Source: Streptomyces sp. HNM0575
Lineage (GTDB): Bacteria; Actinomycetota; Actinomycetes; Streptomycetales; Streptomycetaceae
Length of the DNA: 64,000 nucleotides
Reading direction: 5' to 3'
NCBI RefSeq assembly: GCF_012726265.1
Contig: NZ_JAASAG010000006.1
Location: forward strand, 248,001-312,000
Under the pieces are notes generated by a model. The model did not search any database and was not told where the DNA came from. It saw only the letters and a list, made by a program, of their open reading frames with translations. Each line of letters begins with the position of its first letter. The first letter of the stretch is position 1. Shown here piece after piece: positions 57,541 to 64,000 of this stretch. The position numbers were made by a program, and so were the translations under genes.

Positions 57541-59331
57541 ATGACCGACAGCGAAACGCAGGCACGCACACGGCCCGGGAAGCCCGCCGAGGCCGCCCAA
57601 CCCGCCGAGCCCGCCGAGCCCGCCCAACCCGTCCAACCCGACGGGCCCGCCGGGCCCGAGGCCCCCGGCGTGACGGTCCGCGAGGCCGTGTTCGAGCTGT
57701 GCCGCCGCACCGGCATGACGACCGTCTTCGGCAACCCGGGCTCGACCGAGCTGCGCATGTTCCGCGACTGGCCGCGCGACTTCCGCTACGTCCTCGGGCT
57801 ACAGGAGTCGACCGCCGTCGCCATGGCCGCCGGGCACGCCCTCGGCACCGGCAGTGCGGCGCTCGTGTCGCTGCACTCCGCGGGCGGCGTGGGCCACTCG
57901 CTGGGCGCCGTCTTCAACGCCTACCGGGACCGGGTGCCCGTCGTGATCGTCGCCGGACAGCAGTCCCGCGCCCTTCTCCCCACCCACCCGTTCCTCGGCG
58001 CCGACGAGCCCGCCATGTTCCCCCGCCCGTACGTCAAATGGAGCCGCCAGCCCGAGCGCGCCGAGGACGTGCCCGCCGCCCTGGCCGAGGCCCACCGGGT
58101 CGCCATGACCCATCCCCGCGGTCCCGTCTTCCTCTCCGTGCCGGAGGACGACTGGGACGCCGGGCCCGTGCCGTACGTCGCCCCGAGACAGTTGCGGGAC
58201 GGCTTCGTCGCCGAGCCGTCCGCGCTCGCCGAGCTCGCCGCGCGCCTCGACACCGCGACCGCGCCCGCGCTCGTGATCGGCCCCGGCGTGGAGGACGACT
58301 GCGCCCTCGAAGAGGTCGTCGCCCTCGCCGAACGGCTGCGTGCCGCCGCGTGGATCTCCCCGCTCTCCGGACGCTCCGGCTTCCCCGAGACCCATCCGCT
58401 CTTCCAGGGCTTCCTGCCGCCCGTACCGGAGCAGCTCGCCGCCAGGCTCGGCGCGTACGACGTGGTGATCGCGATCGGCGCCCCGCTGTTCACGTACCAC
58501 GTCCAGGGCCCCGGCCCTCATCTGCCGGACGGGACCGAGCTGTTCCACCTGGACTGCGATCCGGAGCAGGCCGCCTGGCTGCCCGTCGGCACCAGCGTGC
58601 TCACGACGGTACGAGCCGGAGTACGCGCCCTCACCGGGCTCGTCGCCCGCTCCGACCGCGAGCCGCCGCCCGTGCGCAGCTCCCCGCCGCCGGCCCCCGC
58701 CGGGAACCCGATCGCGCCCGCACTCGTCATGGACCTGCTGCGGCGCACGCTGCCGGACGGCACCGTGATCGTCGAGGAGACGCCCAGCCACCGGGCGACC
58801 CTCCACGAGCGGCTGCCGGTGACCCGCGCGGGAGGCTTTCTGACCACCGGCAGCGGGGCGCTCGGCTGGGGCCTGCCGCTGGCCGTGGGCCGCGCCCTCG
58901 CCGACACCGAGAAGGAGCCCCCGGGCGACGAGGGCACGAGGGGCGGCAGCCGCGCGGACGGACCGGAGCGGGTCGTGTGCGTCGTCGGTGACGGCTCCGC
59001 CCTCTACTCCGTACAGGCCCTGTGGACGGCCGCCCGCCACCACGCCCCGGTGACCTATGTGCTGCTGGACAACCGCGGCTACGAGGCGGTCAGATCGCTC
59101 GGCCGCCGCATCGGCATCGACGCAGTCCCCGGCACCGGCATCGAGGGCATCGACTTCGCCGCGCTGGCCTCGTCGCTCGGCTGTCCCGCCGACCGCGTCG
59201 AGACCGCCGACGCGCTCCCCGCGGCCCTCGCGCACGCTCTCGCCCCGGAAGGCGGCGGGCCCGCCCTCCTCGAAGTACGCGTGGGCGACGAGGAGTCGGC
59301 GCTTTACGGCCCCGAGCCGTGGGCGCGGTGA
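57541..59331 (+). CDS. mdlC: Benzoylformate decarboxylase-like ThDP enzyme
   Basis: A 596-residue enzyme with GGAGGT 9 nt before the ATG. Active-site residues of benzoylformate decarboxylase are all present: Ser68 (GNPGSTE), Glu89 (LQESTAV), His112 (LHSAGGVGHSLG) and His320 (APLFTYHVQGPG). The ThDP motif GDGSALYS with the closing LLDNRGY lies near 485-515. It converts aryl 2-oxoacids to aldehydes and CO2. The first 42 residues are an Ala/Glu/Pro repeat. It sits between permease and ATPase genes of an importer, so uptake and decarboxylation are probably linked. Confidence 0.9.
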   Translation: MTDSETQARTRPGKPAEAAQPAEPAEPAQPVQPDGPAGPEAPGVTVREAVFELCRRTGMTTVFGNPGSTELRMFRDWPRDFRYVLGLQESTAVAMAAGHALGTGSAALVSLHSAGGVGHSLGAVFNAYRDRVPVVIVAGQQSRALLPTHPFLGADEPAMFPRPYVKWSRQPERAEDVPAALAEAHRVAMTHPRGPVFLSVPEDDWDAGPVPYVAPRQLRDGFVAEPSALAELAARLDTATAPALVIGPGVEDDCALEEVVALAERLRAAAWISPLSGRSGFPETHPLFQGFLPPVPEQLAARLGAYDVVIAIGAPLFTYHVQGPGPHLPDGTELFHLDCDPEQAAWLPVGTSVLTTVRAGVRALTGLVARSDREPPPVRSSPPPAPAGNPIAPALVMDLLRRTLPDGTVIVEETPSHRATLHERLPVTRAGGFLTTGSGALGWGLPLAVGRALADTEKEPPGDEGTRGGSRADGPERVVCVVGDGSALYSVQALWTAARHHAPVTYVLLDNRGYEAVRSLGRRIGIDAVPGTGIEGIDFAALASSLGCPADRVETADALPAALAHALAPEGGGPALLEVRVGDEESALYGPEPWAR

Positions 59332-59334
59332 CCC

Positions 59335-60108
59335 GTGCTCGTCATCGAGGACCTCAGCCACTCCTACGGCGGCCACCCGGCCCTCCGGGACGTCGGACTC
59401 ACCGTCCCCGACGGCCAGTTGCTCTCCATCGTCGGGCCGTCGGGCTGCGGCAAGTCGACGCTGCTGCGCTGCGTCGCCGGGCTGACACGGGCGGAGTCGG
59501 GCCGCATCACGGTCGACGGCACGATCGTCGACGGCGTACCGGACGGCCTCGCCGTGGTCTTCCAGGACTACAGCCGCTCGCTGCTGCCCTGGCTGTCCGC
59601 CGCGCAGAACGTCGCCCTGCCGCTCCGCCGAAGCGTGGCCTCCCGCAAGGAGCGCAGGGAGACGGCGGCCCGGATGCTCGAACTCGTCGGCCTCCCCGAC
59701 GCGGCACGCAGACACCCCTGGCAGCTCTCCGGCGGAATGCAGCAACGCGTCGCCATCGCAAGGGCGTTGGCGTGCGGTCCTTCGCTGCTGCTGATGGACG
59801 AGCCGTTCGGATCGGTGGACGCGCAGACCCGTGAGGAGCTGGAGGACCTGCTGCTGGCCGTGCGCGACGCGGAGGGCGCGACGATCCTCGTGGTCACCCA
59901 CGACGTCGACGAGAGCGTCTACATCGGCGACCGAGTCGTCGTACTGTCACCGCGCCCCGGTACCGTACGCTCCGACCTCCCCGTGGACCTGCCCCGCAGC
60001 CGCGACCAGATCGCCACGCGACGGCTCCCCGAGTTCGTCGAACTCCGCACGGAGGTCAGCCGCCAGGTCCGCCGCCCCGCGGCCGCACCAGCGAAGGACC
60101 CGCCATGA
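59335..60108 (+). CDS. ABC transporter ATP-binding protein (SsuB/TauB-like)
   Basis: A 257-residue ATPase from GTG 59335. Walker A GPSGCGKST, signature LSGGMQQRVAIARAL, Walker B LLLMDEPFGSVD and the switch His in VVTHDVDE are all present. It powers the importer made by the two permeases upstream. It is separated from them by the decarboxylase gene, 3 nt after that stop. Its own stop overlaps the GNAT gene. Confidence 0.93.
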   Translation: MLVIEDLSHSYGGHPALRDVGLTVPDGQLLSIVGPSGCGKSTLLRCVAGLTRAESGRITVDGTIVDGVPDGLAVVFQDYSRSLLPWLSAAQNVALPLRRSVASRKERRETAARMLELVGLPDAARRHPWQLSGGMQQRVAIARALACGPSLLLMDEPFGSVDAQTREELEDLLLAVRDAEGATILVVTHDVDESVYIGDRVVVLSPRPGTVRSDLPVDLPRSRDQIATRRLPEFVELRTEVSRQVRRPAAAPAKDPP

Positions 60109-60626
60109 CAGACGTCTCCGTACGCCCGGTGCGGGCCGCAGACCATCCCACGGTCGAGCGGCTGTGGCTGATGTTCCGGCACGACATGTCGGAGTTCCAG
60201 GGCGGGCTGCCCGCCCCGGACGGCACCTTCCGCAGCGACCGGCTCCTTGCGGCGCTCACCGACGGCGCCGACTGGGCTCCGTACCTGCTGACGAGTGGCG
60301 AGCATCCGGTCGGCATCGCGTTCGTACGTGCCCTCACCGCGCCGGTACGGGTGCTGAACACCTTCTTCGTGGTGCGCGCCGCACGCCGAACGGGCATGGG
60401 ACTGCGGGCCGTCCGGCAGGTCGTGTCCCGGCACCCGGGACCGTGGGAGGTCGCCTTCCAGGACGCGAACCCGGCCGCGGTCCGCTTCTGGCGCCGCGCC
60501 GTGACGGAGATCGCCGGCGACGACTGGTCCGAGGAACGCAGACCGGTCCCGGGCCGCCCCGATCTGCCGCCCGACGTCTGGATCTCCTTCGACGCGGGTG
60601 GGACACGGGACGGGAACGGCCGTTGA
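60105..60626 (+). CDS. GNAT-family N-acetyltransferase
   Basis: A 173-residue GNAT protein from ATG 60105, overlapping the ATPase stop as ATGA. The fold is seen in SVRPVRAADHPTVERLW, then HPVGIAFVRAL and the acetyl-CoA region RRTGMGLRAVRQVVSRHPGPWEVAFQDANPAAVRFWRR. The substrate is unknown. As the last gene of the importer operon it may modify the imported compound or its product. Confidence 0.88.
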   Translation: MTDVSVRPVRAADHPTVERLWLMFRHDMSEFQGGLPAPDGTFRSDRLLAALTDGADWAPYLLTSGEHPVGIAFVRALTAPVRVLNTFFVVRAARRTGMGLRAVRQVVSRHPGPWEVAFQDANPAAVRFWRRAVTEIAGDDWSEERRPVPGRPDLPPDVWISFDAGGTRDGNGR

Positions 60627-60678
60627 CGGCACGGGCGGCGGCGGACGCCGCCCCGCACGGGGACGGGAGCCGGACTCG

Positions 60679-61407
60679 TCAGCTTCCGTAGCCGAGGGCC
60701 GGATACCAGTCGCCACGGCCCGCGCGGGTGAGGTCGAGGACGTGCCACACAGGGCTCAGCAGGTCGATGCCGCGCTCCGCGATGTCGTCGGACATCCGCG
60801 GGTGCACCGAGTAGACGTGACGCACCGGTCCTTCGCCCGCGCCTTCGGCGGGAGATCCGGAGCCGTCGCGCGTGGAGGCGTCACGCGTGAAGACCGACAC
60901 CGTCGAGTCCTGGCCGCCCTCCGCGTCCTCGCTGCCCAGGTCGTACTTGAAGGTGCTCTCACCGGCGCTCAGCAGACGCAGATTCGCCCACCCCCGGTCA
61001 CGGGCGTGCGCGCGGAGCTCGGGCAGTCCGGCCGCGGCGACGACCGCGAAGTCGACGTTCTGCGCGATGTGCCGGGCCACGCCGTTGAAGCCGTCCACCC
61101 ACATCGTGCACATCGGGCACGGCTCGGTCTGCGCCTTGCCGTACATCAAGTGGTAGACGACCAGTTCACGTCCGGGCCCGGTGAACAGCCCACTCAGGCG
61201 CACGGTCCGCGCGGGCGAGTCGCCCTCGTCCAGATCGGCCGGGCCCTCCTCCAACTCGTAGTCCTCGACGAGGGGTCCGGGCGGCAGCCGGCGACGCCGC
61301 TCGGCGACGCGTTCGCCCTGCCGCATCAGCTCGATCTCGGCCTGCCGCAGCTCCTCGCGGGCGGCGGCGTGCTCGGGCGACTCTCCGGTGAGATTGGTCT
61401 GACGCAT
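60679..61407 (-). CDS. DUF899 (thioredoxin-fold) protein
   Basis: A 242-residue protein of the DUF899 family. Typical elements: AAREELRQAEIELMRQGERVAERRRRLPPG, LFTGPGRELVVYHLMYG, EPCPMCTMWVDGFNG with the paired Cys, and a closing VWHVLDLTRAGRGDWYP. Members have a thioredoxin-like fold; the role is not established. The start is ATG 61407. It converges with the GNAT gene. Confidence 0.92.
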   Translation of the reverse strand: MRQTNLTGESPEHAAAREELRQAEIELMRQGERVAERRRRLPPGPLVEDYELEEGPADLDEGDSPARTVRLSGLFTGPGRELVVYHLMYGKAQTEPCPMCTMWVDGFNGVARHIAQNVDFAVVAAAGLPELRAHARDRGWANLRLLSAGESTFKYDLGSEDAEGGQDSTVSVFTRDASTRDGSGSPAEGAGEGPVRHVYSVHPRMSDDIAERGIDLLSPVWHVLDLTRAGRGDWYPALGYGS

Positions 61408-61646
61408 CGCTGTCCCCGCTTCCCGGCTCGTCTGCCGCCCGGTGGCCGCAGTCTGCTACGGCCCACACCGTACGTCCGCGTGCGGCGCCCGCCCTGCACC
61501 GAAACGACCCGGAAGATCCGGAGGCCAAGTGCCGCGAGCCCTGCGGCAGTTCGGCCCCTGTGCCCGTGACGCCCCACTCCGGCGACCGGCTCCGGCAACC
61601 GACTCCCGCGCCCCGGCTCTCGCACCCGGGCGCCCGGCGTCGGACG

Positions 61647-63482
61647 TCAGCTGCGGCAGGGGCGCGGTCCTCCTGCGAGCGGCACGCCCGTGCGGCGGGC
61701 CTGGGCGACGGACGCGGCGGAGTCCTCGCTGCGCGCCGCCTCGGTCGGGATCTCGGGGTCGGCCGGGTCCGTGGGGCGGTCCGCGGGCGGCGTGTACCCC
61801 TCCAGGCGTGCGGTGCCCCAGACGTACGGATCGGCCTGCGCGCTGCCGAACGGCGACCAAGCGAGCCGCGTCTGACCGGTCTTGTCGTCGGTGTCGGAGT
61901 CGTAGACGAGGACGTTCACCGCGAACCGCTCGGGATCCGCGGCGGCCGGCAGCTCCCCGAGCGGGATCCTCGCCTCGACCGTGTAGCCCCGGTACGGGTC
62001 GCCCACCTTCGCCGCGACGCGCATTCCGGGCGCGGTCTTCGCGGCGGGCCCCTGGCGGTTGTCGGCGTCCCGCTCGGCGGCCGGGCCGCCGTCGCCGGCC
62101 GTGAACGGGAAGATGCCGGTCTTGAACGTGGTGGAGGTGTCGTCCCCGTCACCGCGCGGATCGAGCGCGATCTCGACGGAGTCGGTGCGCCAGTGCCTCT
62201 TCGCGTCGTCCTGCCCGAGGGCGGTCCCAGCCCGGTCGTCCACGACCGTGACCAGCACGAACAGGTCGTCACCGTGCCGGGACAGCTTCGCAGTCGCCGA
62301 GCAGTCGGCGTCCGGCACCTCGTCGCCCTCCCAGTGCCGCAGTCGCAACTCCGGCCCCGGGTACTCGCCTTCGCCCTCGACGCCGTTCAGCACGGGCGCG
62401 ACGGCGACCTCGGGGACGGTCGTGGACGGCGCGGCCGGGTAGTCGGGCTGCGCGGCGTTGGCCAGCCACGGCAGGCCCACCTTCCGCGTCCACGCGCTGA
62501 ACTCGGCGTACAGCGGCCGCAGTTCCTCCTGCTCGCGCACCCGCGCCCGTACGATCTCGCCCCGCTCCACCAGCACGCTGAACCAGTCCGAGTCCAGCTT
62601 CTCGGGGTCCGTGGGCACCTCGGGCGGCTGCGCGGCCCATCCCTGGGTGCGGTACATGCGCGACGCGTCCCGCTCGACCTGCGCCCAGGTCTTGCCGTGC
62701 CGCCGCGAGACGTGACCCGACCAGAAGCCGAGTACGGGCAGGCCGGTGTCGGGGTCGGTGCGGTGCTTCTCGGGCGCGTCCGGGCCGAGGAGATCCGAGA
62801 AGCTGTCGTTCTGGGAGAGCAGCCGGCGAGGCCGCCACGGCCTCAGACCCTCGCACGTCAACTGGTCCGGGAACGCCGTCACATCACCGGCCAGGAAGAA
62901 CGCCTCGATCGCCAGCCGCGCCGACATCTGGTGCCCGCCGTGCTGGTTGAACGGGCGCGGATCCATCGTCACGACGGTGTGCGGCGTGATCATGCGGAAC
63001 AGCCGGACGATGCGCTCCAGCGTGTCCTGCTCGTGCCAGATCCGCTCGGTCAGCGGTGCGGACAGCGTGTACCAGAAGTCCGGCTTGTCGAGGTAGAAGA
63101 TGTTCTCGATGCCCGCGAGCGCGGTCGCGGAACGCTCCTCGTCCTCGCGCAGCATGCCCAGCGGCGCGCCCTCCTCGGGGCCGACCGCGTTGCCGCCGCC
63201 CTCACCCCGGGTGATGGTGACGACTCCCGTACGCACCCCGCGGCGCTCGTGCCACAGGCCGAACGTCGACAGACTGCCCGCCTCGTCGTCGGGGTGCGCG
63301 CTCACGAACAGCACGTCGTGGTGGGCGGGTCCGTGGCGGCCGCCGGGCTTGCGCCGCTCGTCCGCTCGCGCGGCCGGTGTGCCCGCCGCGTACGCCGCGC
63401 CCACCAGGCCGGAGGCCATGGCGGCCGTCACGCGCCGCCGGGAGGGCCCCGCCGCGCCGGATTTCCCGCTCGATTCGACCAC
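61647..63482 (-). CDS. Secreted PIG-L deacetylase with C-terminal sugar-binding-like domain
   Basis: A 611-residue protein from GTG 63482. A twin-Arg-like signal (SRRRVTAAMASGLVGAAYA) leads to the LmbE/PIG-L domain: FVSAHPDDEAGSLS (zinc site), the later HGGHQMSARLAIEAF and a DPRPFNQH segment. The C-terminal half (about 340-570) resembles the CBM9-like domain used for carbohydrate binding. The enzyme would de-N-acetylate a sugar outside the cell. It is transcribed alone. Confidence 0.87.
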   Translation of the reverse strand: MVESSGKSGAAGPSRRRVTAAMASGLVGAAYAAGTPAARADERRKPGGRHGPAHHDVLFVSAHPDDEAGSLSTFGLWHERRGVRTGVVTITRGEGGGNAVGPEEGAPLGMLREDEERSATALAGIENIFYLDKPDFWYTLSAPLTERIWHEQDTLERIVRLFRMITPHTVVTMDPRPFNQHGGHQMSARLAIEAFFLAGDVTAFPDQLTCEGLRPWRPRRLLSQNDSFSDLLGPDAPEKHRTDPDTGLPVLGFWSGHVSRRHGKTWAQVERDASRMYRTQGWAAQPPEVPTDPEKLDSDWFSVLVERGEIVRARVREQEELRPLYAEFSAWTRKVGLPWLANAAQPDYPAAPSTTVPEVAVAPVLNGVEGEGEYPGPELRLRHWEGDEVPDADCSATAKLSRHGDDLFVLVTVVDDRAGTALGQDDAKRHWRTDSVEIALDPRGDGDDTSTTFKTGIFPFTAGDGGPAAERDADNRQGPAAKTAPGMRVAAKVGDPYRGYTVEARIPLGELPAAADPERFAVNVLVYDSDTDDKTGQTRLAWSPFGSAQADPYVWGTARLEGYTPPADRPTDPADPEIPTEAARSEDSAASVAQARRTGVPLAGGPRPCRS

Positions 63483-63612
63483 GATGCAAACCGCCCTTTC
63501 CCGCCCACGGGCCTGAGACCTGCCGACCGTAACTCTTCGTCAACTCCCGCCCGCGGACAAGCCCTTTACGGGCCGAGGGGCCGTGCCGCCGCCGGCGGGC
63601 TAGCGTGAGGGC

Positions 63613-64000
63613 GTGACGCCGTTCATCTCTCCCGAGGGGCCGGGCTTCGCCGAGCTGGTCCGGCAGGCCCTGTCGTCCACGGAGCGCGGCTACGACCTGC
63701 TCGCGCCGAAATTCGACGGCAGCCCGTTCCGTACGCCGGACAACGTGCTGGACGCCACCGCTGAAGCGCTGCGCCGGACCGGTCCGTACGAGACGGGGCT
63801 CGATCTCTGCTGCGGCACGGGCGCCGGTGTGGACCGGGTGCTGCGGCGGGTGTGCGGCGGCACCGTCACGGGAGTCGACTTCAGCGGGGGCATGCTCGCC
63901 GAGGCCCGCCGTGCGGTGCCCGACGCGGAGTGGGTGCGCGCCGACGTCCGTGCGCTGCCGGCCCGCGAGGCCTTCGATCTGGCCGTCAGCTTCGGCGCGT
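63613..64000 (+). CDS. Class I SAM-dependent methyltransferase (3' truncated by window)
   Basis: From GTG 63613 the frame stays open to the window edge (129 codons). The SAM-binding motif LDLCCGTGAGVDRVLRRV is followed by VTGVDFSGGMLAEARRAVPDAEWVRADVRALP, motifs I to III of this fold. A TAGCGT element about 10 nt upstream could be a -10 box for a transcript with a very short leader. The substrate is not predictable. Confidence 0.85.
   Translation, partial: MTPFISPEGPGFAELVRQALSSTERGYDLLAPKFDGSPFRTPDNVLDATAEALRRTGPYETGLDLCCGTGAGVDRVLRRVCGGTVTGVDFSGGMLAEARRAVPDAEWVRADVRALPAREAFDLAVSFGA

Noticed and set aside
1-64000. tRNA, rRNA, CRISPR, prophage or insertion-sequence features
   Set aside because: No cloverleaf with a T-loop, regularly spaced repeat array, integrase, transposase or terminal inverted repeats could be found by eye.

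Overview
The window is very GC-rich chromosomal DNA from an actinomycete, most likely Streptomyces or a close relative. The reasons are strong G/C bias at third codon positions, many GTG/TTG starts, chains of 4-nt ATGA/GTGA overlaps, a conservon (sensor kinase, roadblock, DUF742 and GTPase genes), a Streptomyces-type subtilisin inhibitor and a small secreted phospholipase A2. No rRNA, tRNA, CRISPR array, transposase or integrase was seen. The window cuts a D-Ala-D-Ala carboxypeptidase at the left edge and a methyltransferase at the right edge.

Layout. 1-5 kb: carboxypeptidase tail, a polytopic membrane protein, a VOC protein, a protease inhibitor and a small hypothetical protein. 5-12.6 kb: a peptide export locus on the minus strand. 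It has a 67-aa precursor with a double-glycine leader, an HlyD-type adaptor, a C39-peptidase ABC transporter and a second ABC transporter of the NHLM type. No modification enzyme is present. 12.6-20.5 kb: a 1.1-kb geneless stretch, phospholipase A2, a zinc-ribbon protein, a single-CBS protein, a secreted 5'-nucleotidase, a DUF574 methyltransferase and a CapA lipoprotein. 20.5-28.5 kb: the conservon cvnABCD with two P450 genes (CYP157-like and CYP154-like), then a polyprenyl diphosphate synthase and a UbiA-fold protein whose motif fits UbiA-type terpene cyclases; together these look like a GTPase-linked terpenoid pathway. 28.7-31.9 kb: an F420/FMN oxidase-like protein, then a ferredoxin and CYP105-like P450 divergent from a TetR gene, with a palindrome between them.

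31.9-44.1 kb is an aromatic-acid catabolic cluster. It contains an IclR regulator, a 4,5-dihydroxyphthalate decarboxylase-like protein, two class II aldolase-fold decarboxylase candidates, a MatC-like carrier, a Rieske dioxygenase (alpha and beta), a cis-diol dehydrogenase, an aldehyde dehydrogenase and a ThDP enzyme. Four near-identical 15-bp palindromes (TTCTGC-N3-GCAGAA) lie before the iclR, carrier, dioxygenase and dehydrogenase genes, which points to one IclR regulon. 44.2-48.9 kb: a three-gene operon (polyketide-cyclase-like protein, DUF4166, TetR) behind two TTGAGC-N4-GCTCAA operators, then an aconitase.

49-60.6 kb: an aromatic-acid exporter and a carboxylic acid reductase, divergent from an ABC importer operon that has a benzoylformate decarboxylase gene between its permease and ATPase genes. 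60.7-64 kb: a DUF899 protein, a secreted PIG-L deacetylase and the start of a methyltransferase. Many conserved enzymes here carry in-frame, low-complexity, repeat-coded insertions, which appears to be a trait of this genome.
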